Source: Sandaracinaceae bacterium | GTDB taxonomy: Bacteria > Myxococcota_A > Polyangia > Polyangiales > Sandaracinaceae | NCBI GenBank assembly: GCA_040218145.1 | Contig: JAVJQK010000135.1 | Location: 37,217-101,216 of the forward strand | Reading direction: 5' to 3' | Length of the DNA stretch: 64,000 nucleotides | Shown here: positions 8,973-16,367 of the stretch, piece after piece | Position numbering within the stretch: the first letter of the stretch is position 1 | How the letters are laid out: the number at the start of each line of letters is the position of its first letter | Notes under the pieces: model-generated | Told to the model about the DNA's origin: nothing | The model's input: the letters and a program-made list of their open reading frames with translations, nothing else | Database searches by the model: none | Made by a program: the position numbers and the translations under genes

Positions 8973-11294
8973 ATGGCTCATCGCCCGTATTCGCCCGTCA
9001 CCCCTCGCGTCGTGGTGGCCCGTGCGCTCTTCGCGAGCCTTCTCGCCCTGTCGCTCGGAGCTGGATGCGACGCCCCCTCGGAAGGCGCCGACGGGGGAGG
9101 GCGGGGTGACGCGGATTCGCGCCCTGACGCGGGCCCGGGTCCGGCCGACGGCGCCGCGCGGGACGCGGCACCCGAGGGTGATGGCGGCGTGCTCGAGCGC
9201 GGCGAGCCCCACACCTTCACCACGGAGGAGCGCGAAGCCGCGCGCGCCGCGCTCGAGGCCCACGACGCGAGCCGCTTCGCCGCCGGCTTCGACCCCGAGA
9301 CGCTCTACGCCGAGTTCTCCGAGTTCGCCCGGACCCACTTCGGCGCGGTCGAGCACCCGCTCGTGGTCGAGCACATGGGCGACGGACTCACCTTCGACCC
9401 GACGGGCGAGTGGATCCACGCCTCCCCTCACGCCGTGACGGTCGGCTTCTCGACGAGCCTCCCGGCCAAGTCTCACGTGGCGCTCGGCGTGATCGGCGAC
9501 CCGCGCGACGCTCGGAGCGACGAGCCGGAGCGCTACTTCTACCGACACCTGCATCACCTGACCGGGCTCGAGCCCGGGACCACCTACGCGATCGAGCTCG
9601 TCGCGCGGGACGAGCGCGGGCGCGTGCTCCGCTCGGCCGCGCGAGAGGTCACTACCCCCGCCCTCGAGGGCGAGACGCTTCCCGGCGCGCACGGCGACCC
9701 GCCCTACCTGCTCGACCGGCCGGGAGCGACCTACGTCCTGACCGAGGACATCGTCGCCGACGGCACGGCCTTCGTGGTCACCGCCGACGACGTCACCCTC
9801 GACCTGAACGGGCACGAGGTCGTCTACTCCGCGGCCGCGCGCGCCGACATCTCGAACGCGAGCGCCGAGACGGCCCAGACCGGCGTCTACGCGCGAGGCG
9901 TCCGAGGGCTCCGCGTGCTCGCGGGCCAGCTGCGCGAGGGGCACGTGGGCAACCGGGCCGATCCTCGCGCTCGCGGGCTCCACGCGCTCTTCCTGGATGG
10001 GTGCGAGGACGTGGAGCTGGCCGGCCTGAGCCTCCTCTATCACGGCGCGCAGGTGTACGCGGTCCACGCCCCGAACGCCGCGGGCCGGCTGTGGGCGCAC
10101 CACATGGAGTGGACCGACCGCGGCTGGGAGATCGTCGACCGACACGGCGCGGGGGGCTCGCGCTGCCTGTACCTGCCCAACACCGACGGGCCGAACGACT
10201 TCGAGATCGGTTTCAACCTCGCCGCGCGGACCCGCCACACTTGCTTCCACAACGCCGACTCCCTCCACGACAACGAGGTGTACGTCGACAGTTGGGCGAC
10301 CAACGGCTTCGCCCTCGTCGGCCACTCCCGCCCGGGCGTCGATGGAGGCCTCCTCGAGCGCAACCAGGTGTTCCTCACCGGCTACCACGCCATCGGCTTC
10401 GGCTGGGCGCACCAGGGCCTCGTCGTCCGGGACAACCTCGTCCACATGGAGTCCATCGAGACCGACATGCGACGTTGGTGGGAGTCCTACGGCGACCACG
10501 ACTCGCTCAACGGGTTTCGCATCACCAACTACGGCAGCGGCGGACAGGTGCGGCACGGCCTCCGCTACGAGGACAACACCGTGATCGCGCGCGGGCGCGC
10601 CGGCGGGCTGATCCGCGGTACCGAGTTCTTCACCGACCGGACGATCACCGACGTCGTGTACGCCGGCGGCACGATGAGCGTCGTGGCGGTCGACGACGAG
10701 ACCCTCGACGTCGCCCCGATCGTCGCGCAGGGAGTGACCGGCCACCGCCGCGAAGCGGAGCCCCTCGTCCACCGAGGCGTCCACCTCGTCTCCGACGTCG
10801 CCAACGTGCGCTTCGGCGACTCCTACGGGAAGGGAGACGCGCACCGGATCGAGGGGTGCACCCTGGAGCGCGTGGGCGAGCGCGCCGACTATCACACCTT
10901 CGTGTTCGACGGCGGCTACGACAGCCAACGACACGTCGTGCTCGACCCGATCTTCCTCGGCGGCGCTCGGTACGACGACGTGTGGTGGCGCCGCACCAGC
11001 GCGCGGAGCGCCTACACCGTCGCCTACACGCTGACCATCGAGGGCGCGGCCGGTGCGAGCGTGGAGGTCCGCGACGTCGGCGGAGAGGTCGTGGCCACGG
11101 AGACCCTCGACGCCGACGGGCGCGCGTCGATCCCGCTCGCGATGGCCACGATTCACCCCACCGAGTGGCCGGACTCGACCGGCATGGTGGGCGCCACCAC
11201 CGAGCACCAGGAGGTGCGCCACACGCCGCACACCGTGCGGGTCGGCGAGATGTCGTACGAGGTCGAGATGGCCGCGCCGGTCACGATCCGATGA
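8973..11294 (+). CDS. Beta-helix lipoprotein (pectate-lyase-like fold)
   Basis: 773 residues. Lipoprotein signal with Cys32 (SLGAGC), then a Gly/Asp/Ala/Pro linker to about residue 70. A fibronectin-III-like segment (about 150-230: 'HAVTVGFSTSLPAKSHVALGV', 'LTGLEPGTTYAIELVARDE') precedes a right-handed parallel beta-helix (about 260-640) with rungs such as 'DDVTLDLNGHEVVY', 'GVRGLRVLAGQLREGHVG', 'CEDVELAGLSLLYH' and 'NGFRITNYGSGG'. A C-terminal beta-sandwich ends the protein. The fold is shared by polysaccharide lyases and epimerases, but I cannot assign catalytic residues, so substrate and activity are unknown. It probably acts at the cell surface. Confidence 0.8.
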   Translation: MAHRPYSPVTPRVVVARALFASLLALSLGAGCDAPSEGADGGGRGDADSRPDAGPGPADGAARDAAPEGDGGVLERGEPHTFTTEEREAARAALEAHDASRFAAGFDPETLYAEFSEFARTHFGAVEHPLVVEHMGDGLTFDPTGEWIHASPHAVTVGFSTSLPAKSHVALGVIGDPRDARSDEPERYFYRHLHHLTGLEPGTTYAIELVARDERGRVLRSAAREVTTPALEGETLPGAHGDPPYLLDRPGATYVLTEDIVADGTAFVVTADDVTLDLNGHEVVYSAAARADISNASAETAQTGVYARGVRGLRVLAGQLREGHVGNRADPRARGLHALFLDGCEDVELAGLSLLYHGAQVYAVHAPNAAGRLWAHHMEWTDRGWEIVDRHGAGGSRCLYLPNTDGPNDFEIGFNLAARTRHTCFHNADSLHDNEVYVDSWATNGFALVGHSRPGVDGGLLERNQVFLTGYHAIGFGWAHQGLVVRDNLVHMESIETDMRRWWESYGDHDSLNGFRITNYGSGGQVRHGLRYEDNTVIARGRAGGLIRGTEFFTDRTITDVVYAGGTMSVVAVDDETLDVAPIVAQGVTGHRREAEPLVHRGVHLVSDVANVRFGDSYGKGDAHRIEGCTLERVGERADYHTFVFDGGYDSQRHVVLDPIFLGGARYDDVWWRRTSARSAYTVAYTLTIEGAAGASVEVRDVGGEVVATETLDADGRASIPLAMATIHPTEWPDSTGMVGATTEHQEVRHTPHTVRVGEMSYEVEMAAPVTIR

Positions 11295-11475
11295 GCGCGA
11301 GATGAGCGCCAGCGAGGCATCGTGGCCGGCCCCCCGCCCCGCAGGCTCGACACGCGATGTCCGCCCCGCCAGGCCGCCGCCGTCGAACGCACAGCCAGCG
11401 CAGCGCGGTCGGCCGGAGCGTCGACGCACTCCGTACTTGCCCTCCGCGCGCCCGTCCAGAGATGCTGAGCTCGCC

Positions 11476-12804
11476 GTGCCGCGCTCTCTCACTCGCTCCG
11501 CGCTGATGTTCGTCGCCGCGCTCATGGCTGGGTGCGGTCCGACAGACGCCTTGCTCCTCGTCACCCTGAAGAGCGACCTGACGCCCGGCGTCGAGGTCGC
11601 CCGGGCCGTGCTCAGCGTCGACGGCGTCGTGTCGCGGGAGCTCGCGCTCGAGTCCACCACGGACCTGCTCGTCGGCGTGCGCGTCGAGGAGACGGCCCCG
11701 CTGGGGGAGCGCATGCGGCTCGAAGCGCGCCTCCACGACGCGGCCGGCGATCTCGTCGTCGAGCGCGTCATGCTCGTCGAGCTGGACTCGGCGGCCCAGG
11801 CGGTCACGTTCGTGCTGGCCCGCGCGTGTCGAGAGGCTCGGTGTGGCGACGGCGAGACCTGCGTGGCCGGCCGATGCGTCTCGCAGTCGTGCTCGGAGCT
11901 GCGCCCCGACCTCTGCCCCGCGCCCGAGTGCGCGCAGAGCGCGGACTGCGCGCCGCCCTTCGCCGCATGCGGGGCGCCGCTCTGCGCGGACGGCGTCTGC
12001 CTCGAGGTGGCTGCGGAGCCCTGCGGAGAGGGGCTCTATTGCGATCCCACCGCGGGGTGCCGCCTCGCGGGGCGCCCCGACGCGTTCGCGCTCCCCGTCC
12101 CCGTCGACGCGCTCGGGGAGGCCGGCGACCCAGCGCTCAGCCGAGACCTCTTGGAGCTCCTCTGCGTCCGGCGCGAGGCCGGCGTCGATCGCCTCTTCCG
12201 CAGCCGTCGCGCCGCCCTGACCGAGCCCTGGGGCGCCCTCGAGCGCATCGACTCCCTGGGCGTCGAGCCGGTCCAGGGCCCCGAGCTCGCCGAAGAAGAC
12301 CTGACCCTGTTCTTCACCGACGGCGGCGACCTCCACCGCGCGCGCAGAGCGAGCGCCGCGCAGCCCTGGAGCCGCGCAGAGCGGATCGGGGAGCTGGAAT
12401 CGGGGGCCGCACAGTTCAGCCCCACGCTGACCGGCGACGGCCTGGAGATGTACTTCACGTCGGAGGGCTCCATCAGCCGCACGACGCGCGCCACGCGGTC
12501 CGACCCGTGGACCCGGGCGACGAGCGTCGAGGAGCTCGCCACGCCCGAGGTCGAAGGCTCTCCCGCCGTGAGCCCCGACGGCCTCACCCTCGCCTTCTCG
12601 CGGGCCCAGCCGACGGGCGAGCGAGCTCTCTACGTCACGCGTCGCGAGGGCCGCGCGGCCCCGTTCGACCCGCCTCGCATTCTCGAGGAGCTGACCGTCG
12701 AGGGCGCCTCGGACCTCAACCCGTGGATCTCCGACGGGGCCCGCCTCCTCTGCTTCGAGCGCCGCCTCGGAGGCGCTCGCTCCGTGCTCTGCACCCGTCG
12801 TTAG
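11476..12804 (+). CDS. Cys-rich lipoprotein with TolB/PD40-like propeller
   Basis: 442 residues from the GTG at 11476, chosen over the ATG at 11506 because it supplies Arg residues and a full hydrophobic core before the lipobox LMAGC (Cys20). Residues 20-115 form a beta-rich domain. A Cys cluster follows (CREARCGDGETCVAGRC, CSELRPDLCPAPEC, CGAPLCADGVC), like the 'dickkopf-type' Cys modules of myxobacterial surface proteins. Residues about 205-440 carry PD40-like strands (FSPTLTGDGLEMYFTSE, SPAVSPDGLTLAFSR, LNPWISDGARLLCF). The role is not known; sensing or binding at the outer membrane is inferred from the fold. A hairpin 38 bases after the stop may terminate transcription. Confidence 0.75.
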   Translation: MPRSLTRSALMFVAALMAGCGPTDALLLVTLKSDLTPGVEVARAVLSVDGVVSRELALESTTDLLVGVRVEETAPLGERMRLEARLHDAAGDLVVERVMLVELDSAAQAVTFVLARACREARCGDGETCVAGRCVSQSCSELRPDLCPAPECAQSADCAPPFAACGAPLCADGVCLEVAAEPCGEGLYCDPTAGCRLAGRPDAFALPVPVDALGEAGDPALSRDLLELLCVRREAGVDRLFRSRRAALTEPWGALERIDSLGVEPVQGPELAEEDLTLFFTDGGDLHRARRASAAQPWSRAERIGELESGAAQFSPTLTGDGLEMYFTSEGSISRTTRATRSDPWTRATSVEELATPEVEGSPAVSPDGLTLAFSRAQPTGERALYVTRREGRAAPFDPPRILEELTVEGASDLNPWISDGARLLCFERRLGGARSVLCTRR

Positions 12805-12814
12805 CGTCCGCTGA

Positions 12815-12881
12815 AGTACTGGCTGACGCGAGAGCCGGTACTGCCCGAAAGGCGGAACGGATTTCGGGCCGCGAGTACTGG
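12815..12881. promoter_or_regulatory. Three AGTACYGG boxes before the DUF4423 regulator
   Basis: AGTACTGG occurs at 12815-12822 and 12874-12881, and its near complement CCGGTACT at 12835-12842. The first two form an inverted pair with one mismatch. All three lie within 110 bases upstream of the start at 12922. Repeated half-sites close to a helix-turn-helix regulator suggest an autoregulatory operator; this is inference from repetition and position only. Confidence 0.4.
12843..12869 (+). terminator. Hairpin, possible terminator
   Basis: GCCCGAAA (12843-12850) pairs perfectly with TTTCGGGC (12862-12869) around an 11-base loop, 38 bases after the stop of the preceding lipoprotein gene. No T-run follows, as is common in high-GC genomes. 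It sits among the AGTACYGG boxes, so it could instead be part of an operator. Confidence 0.4.
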
Positions 12882-12921
12882 GAGTGCGACCCGCAGGAGA
12901 AGCTGCCACGATCCGGCTCGG

Positions 12922-13917
12922 ATGGACTTCGAGCGGCTGGCGAGCGAGCTCTTGCGCGCGCTGCGGGGCAAGCGCAGCCAGGTGGCGTTCAGCCGTCGGC
13001 TCGGCTTCAAGAGCAACGTGGCGTACGCGTGGGAGTCGGGGCGGCGCTTCCCTACGGCGGCGGAGGCGATGCACGCCGCGGTGCGCTGCGGTCACACGCT
13101 CGACGTCGCGCTGCTCCGCTATCGGCAGATCCACCTCGGGGGGCGGCCGCTGCCCGACCTCGAAGATCCGGACGACGTCGCCGCGTTCATGCGCCTCCTC
13201 TCGGGCAGCGCGCAGACCGCGGAGCTGGCGCGGCGCTGCGGCAAGAACCGCCACGCGGTGGCGCGCTGGCTCTCGGGCGAGACCCGGGTGCGGCTGCCCG
13301 ACTTCCTGCGCTTCCTCCAGGCCGTCAACCGCAGCGCGCTGACGTTCATCGACGGGTTCGTCTCGCCGGCCACGCTGCCGAGCGCGCGCGAGCAGTGGGC
13401 GCGCGTCCAGGCGATGGGCTCGCTGCTCTTCGACCGGCCCGAGACCCTGCTCGTCTTCGTCGCGCTCGGCCTCGCGACCTACCGCGAGCTGCCGCGACAT
13501 CGGGCCGGCTGGCTGGCCGCGCAGCTCGGGCTGACCCTCCCGCAGGAGCGCGCCGCCCTGAGCGCGCTGCGCGACGCCGGGGTCATCGCCTGGACCGGTC
13601 GGCGCTGGCGCATCGACGACGCGTCGGAGCTCGACACGCGTCGCTATCCGCAAGTCGTGTTGGATATCAAGCGCTTCTTCGCCGAGCTCGGCGCGCAGCG
13701 CATCGGGGCGCGCGGGGAGGCGTTCAACTACGTCCTGCTCAGCGTCGAGGAGCACGAGCTCGAGGAGCTGCTCGACATGCAGCGGGAGCTCATCGGGCGC
13801 ATCCGCGCGCTCGCGGTGCGGGATCGGAAGGCGACGCGCCCCGTGCTGGTGAACATCCAGGTGGCGCCGCTCGACGCACCCGACGAAGGACGTTTGCGTA
13901 ACGAAGAGGGGGGATAG
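12922..13917 (+). CDS. DUF4423 / TIGR02147-type transcriptional regulator
   Basis: 331 residues. The N-terminus is an XRE-like helix-turn-helix (residues about 5-55: RLASELLRALRGKRSQ..FSRRLGFKSNVAYAWESG). A second HTH-like segment lies at about 93-115 (TAELARRCGKNRHAVARWLSGE). The C-terminal half (about 155-310) fits the DUF4423 domain of TIGR02147 regulators, with 'WLAAQLGLTLPQERAALSAL' and 'LLSVEEHELEELLDMQRELI'. The family is known mainly from Myxococcota, Bdellovibrionota and Fibrobacterota and its ligands are unknown. The gene lies 56 bases before the b561-like/dihaem pair on the same strand and may control it. Possible operator boxes precede it. Confidence 0.75.
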   Translation: MDFERLASELLRALRGKRSQVAFSRRLGFKSNVAYAWESGRRFPTAAEAMHAAVRCGHTLDVALLRYRQIHLGGRPLPDLEDPDDVAAFMRLLSGSAQTAELARRCGKNRHAVARWLSGETRVRLPDFLRFLQAVNRSALTFIDGFVSPATLPSAREQWARVQAMGSLLFDRPETLLVFVALGLATYRELPRHRAGWLAAQLGLTLPQERAALSALRDAGVIAWTGRRWRIDDASELDTRRYPQVVLDIKRFFAELGAQRIGARGEAFNYVLLSVEEHELEELLDMQRELIGRIRALAVRDRKATRPVLVNIQVAPLDAPDEGRLRNEEGG

Positions 13918-13973
13918 GAGGTCTCTTCGGAAGAGGCGTGGCCGGCTTGGTCCACGCCGTGGAAGGAGGACCC

Positions 13974-14636
13974 ATGTACGCCGGAGCGTTGCTCTATGGT
14001 GCGTCTCTGTTCGGCTTCGTGCTGACGCCGCCAGGAGGCGCGCCGCCGCCCCAGCTCAGCCCGACGCCGCAGCTGGTGCTCGACCTCGAAGGCCTCGAGG
14101 AGCCCGAGTCCTCGGACGAGGCGGATCTGGCCGAGGCCATCGCCGAGCGCCGTCAGATGGCGGACATCCACCGCGCGTTCGGCATCGCGACCTGGGCCTC
14201 GATGGCGGTCACCGCGGTGCTCGGCTTCCTGCAGCTCTACGACGAGTACGGGCTCTGGGAGGACGCCGCCAACACGCCGTGCGCGCGGAACGACGCGATC
14301 CTCGGGTTCTGCGGAGACGAGGTGCCATGGCCCCACGCGATCGCGGCCGGCACGACGGCCGCGCTCTACACGACGACGTTCATCCTGTCGTTCACCATGC
14401 CCGACCCGCTCGACCAGGCGTCGGCGAACACACCCGAGAGCGAGCGGCTGCGCATCCACAAGACCCTGCGCTGGTTCCACCTGGCGGGGGTCGTGGTCCT
14501 GGCCGCGCTCGGCGGCATCACGGCCAACATCGACGCCGACTACGAGGTCCGGCGCGGGTTGGCCTGGGCGCACTTCGGGACGGCGGTGGCGACGTTCGGC
14601 ACGCTCACGGCGGCCGGGGCGCTGATGGTGTTTTGA
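13974..14636 (+). CDS. Four-helix membrane protein with b561-like histidines
   Basis: 220 residues, strong ribosome-binding site GGAAGGAGGA just before the ATG. After an N-terminal hydrophobic segment and a Pro/Glu-rich linker come four membrane helices, at about 66-88, 121-142, 166-186 and 198-220. Each begins near a histidine: His66 (DIHRAFGIATW), His121 (WPHAIAA), His162 and His169 (IHKTLRWFHLAG), His200 (AHFGTAVATFG). All five, and Cys103 and Cys113 between helices 1 and 2, recur in the paralogue at 62825-63589. The arrangement resembles dihaem cytochrome b561. Its stop codon overlaps the ATG of a two-haem lipoprotein, which supports an electron-transfer role. Haem binding is inferred, not shown. 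Confidence 0.7.
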   Translation: MYAGALLYGASLFGFVLTPPGGAPPPQLSPTPQLVLDLEGLEEPESSDEADLAEAIAERRQMADIHRAFGIATWASMAVTAVLGFLQLYDEYGLWEDAANTPCARNDAILGFCGDEVPWPHAIAAGTTAALYTTTFILSFTMPDPLDQASANTPESERLRIHKTLRWFHLAGVVVLAALGGITANIDADYEVRRGLAWAHFGTAVATFGTLTAAGALMVF

Positions 14637-15115
14637 TGCGAATTCCCCGTGTTTCATGGGCCACGGTGATGGTGGTCGGTAGCCTCATGGCCGCGTGTGG
14701 CGGCGCGCCTTCGAGCGCCGGTCCCTCGACGGCTCCGTCGGAGATCCCCTCGGACGAGCTCCCCGCGCCGCCGGTCGCGTGGGAGGAGATGGATGGGCAA
14801 GCGCGCGCGCAGTGGATGTACGCCGAGGTCGCGCCCCGCATGGCCGAGCGCTTCGAGGGCTTCGACGAGGCGCGCTTCTCGGACGTCTCCTGCGAGACCT
14901 GTCACGGGCCGGACGCCGAGGCGCGCGACTTCGCCATGCCGAGCCCGACCTTGCCGCCGCTGCCCCCGCAGGGGTCGCCCGAGGCGCAGGCGCTGCACGA
15001 GGCCCAGCCGGAGATCATCGCCTTCATGTCCGGAGAGGTCGTGCCGACGATGCGCGCCCTGCTCGGCAAGGGCGACGACTTCAGCTGCGGCTCCTGTCAC
15101 CCGCACGCGGAGTGA
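14636..15115 (+). CDS. Dihaem cytochrome c-like lipoprotein
   Basis: 159 residues. The ATG overlaps the previous stop (TGATG), so it is translationally coupled to the b561-like protein. The signal peptide ends SLMAAC (lipobox Cys21), followed by a Ser/Pro linker. Two haem-c motifs are present: CETCH (86-90) and CGSCH (151-155), the latter almost at the C-terminus (CHPHAE). Between them is a Pro-rich loop and a helix (EAQALHEAQPEIIAFM). The layout, with CxxCH near the end of each half of a small domain, suggests a compact dihaem carrier anchored in a membrane. Likely partner: the protein encoded by the preceding gene. Its 3' end overlaps the convergent FHA gene by 35 bases. Confidence 0.8.
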   Translation: MRIPRVSWATVMVVGSLMAACGGAPSSAGPSTAPSEIPSDELPAPPVAWEEMDGQARAQWMYAEVAPRMAERFEGFDEARFSDVSCETCHGPDAEARDFAMPSPTLPPLPPQGSPEAQALHEAQPEIIAFMSGEVVPTMRALLGKGDDFSCGSCHPHAE

Positions 15116-16238
15116 CCCACTCGAGCGTGGCCCGGTGCTCGCCGAGCACGAGCGGGCCCTCGTCGAGGGCGATCACGCGGCGCGGCTGGCCGGGGCGCGA
15201 GGCCGGCGACGTGCCGCCCGTGCTCGCGGTGTCGATGGCCCACACCCGCTCGGCGACGCGCAGCAAGAGCACGTGCGCGCGGGAGACGTGCGCGTCGGTG
15301 AGCAGGTCGGCGCCCTCGCAGCGCGGGTAGCGGCCGACGAGCACTCCGCGGGCGAGGGCGGCGGCGCCGATCTCGTAGCGGCGCTGGCCCCGCTCGGTCG
15401 AGATGCGGAGCGTGCCGAGCGAGGGCTCGCCGTCCAGCCTCAGCCGGTCCTCGGCCCGCAGCACCCCCGGGATGGACGTGATGAGGGTCTGGCCGTCGCG
15501 CGTGCGGCGGGGCGCCGCGTGGGGCCCGCGCCGCCAGCGATCGGGCTCCGCGCTCCGCTCGGCCACGTAGACCCGCTCGGGCCACATCGCCCACGCGTCC
15601 GTGGCCAGCTCCGGCCAGGCCGACGGATCGCCGGTGGGGAAGGCGAAGAGCGCGTGCCGCCCCGCACTGAAGAGCGCCGGGCCCTCGGCCACGATCGCCT
15701 CGAGCCGCCGCCCGCGCTCGTCCTCGAAGGCGCTCGCCGTGCGCAGATCGTGCACCGCGAAGCGCATGGCGCCGGGCTCCCAGCCGGTCGGCGGGTGGGA
15801 GACCAGCGCGAGGTGGCGGAGCGAGAGGCCGGGGTCCTCGACCATCAGATCCGCGCGGCTGTGGCGCCCGAAGATCAGCGCGGTCGGCTGCCCGGGCTTG
15901 GCCGCCACCCAGGCGCGGCCGGCCAGCGAGCAGGTGGGCACGTGCACCGCGACGAGGGCCACGCCGGGCTCCGTGACGTGCCGGCCTATCTCCCGCATCG
16001 CGCGGTAGTGCGCGAGGTAGAGCGCCTCGAAGGGGGCCTGCAGCGCGTCGAGCGACAGGACCATGGTGCGCGCGTCGACCGCGCCCTCGCGGCGCTGGCC
16101 CATGTCGAGGTGGATGAAGCGGCTGTCTCGCCCCCCGAGCCGCCCTGGACCGGTCCCCGGATCACTGCTGCTCACTTCGCCCAACCGGACCTCCCCCTGC
16201 GGACTCTCACGCGCGCTCCCCGACGACTCACACCGCAC
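15081..16238 (-). CDS. Protein with two FHA domains
   Basis: 385 residues as drawn; the start is uncertain because the first 45 or so residues are low-complexity and an internal Met (DMGQRREG) is possible. A first, diverged FHA domain lies at about 140-230 (LIFGRHSRADLMVEDPGLSLRHLAL). A second, canonical one is at about 295-375 (VLVGRYPRCEGADLLTDAHVSRAHVLLL). FHA domains bind phosphothreonine peptides, and the GR..R / SR.H core residues are present in the second, so partners of Ser/Thr kinases are likely. No catalytic domain is evident. It is convergent with the dihaem lipoprotein and divergent from the sulfatase-like gene. Confidence 0.75.
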   Translation of the reverse strand: MRCESSGSARESPQGEVRLGEVSSSDPGTGPGRLGGRDSRFIHLDMGQRREGAVDARTMVLSLDALQAPFEALYLAHYRAMREIGRHVTEPGVALVAVHVPTCSLAGRAWVAAKPGQPTALIFGRHSRADLMVEDPGLSLRHLALVSHPPTGWEPGAMRFAVHDLRTASAFEDERGRRLEAIVAEGPALFSAGRHALFAFPTGDPSAWPELATDAWAMWPERVYVAERSAEPDRWRRGPHAAPRRTRDGQTLITSIPGVLRAEDRLRLDGEPSLGTLRISTERGQRRYEIGAAALARGVLVGRYPRCEGADLLTDAHVSRAHVLLLRVAERVWAIDTASTGGTSPASRPGQPRRVIALDEGPLVLGEHRATLEWVTPRAGDRSRS

Positions 16239-16251
16239 GACTCACACCGGG

Positions 16252-16353
16252 GAGACGCGTCTCATTCGATCCGTCTGACGGATCCCCTGTCGTTTGTTTG
16301 ACGCTTCTCGAACGTGCGTGCTAACCGCCTGGACCAACCTGTGCGCATGCGCA
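16252..16353. promoter_or_regulatory. Three perfect palindromes in a divergent intergenic region
   Basis: Between the FHA gene and the sulfatase-like gene there are a 12-base palindrome GAGACGCGTCTC (16252-16263), an inverted repeat GATCCGTC-T-GACGGATC (16268-16284) and a 12-base palindrome TGCGCATGCGCA (16342-16353). A TTGACG hexamer at 16298-16303 sits between them but the -10 region is weak. The last palindrome is just before the ribosome-binding site GGGAGGA of the sulfatase-like gene. They are candidate operators. The first palindrome also recurs inside the 41-bp array at 49.5 kb. Confidence 0.45.
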
Positions 16354-16367
16354 GGTAGGGAGGACGC

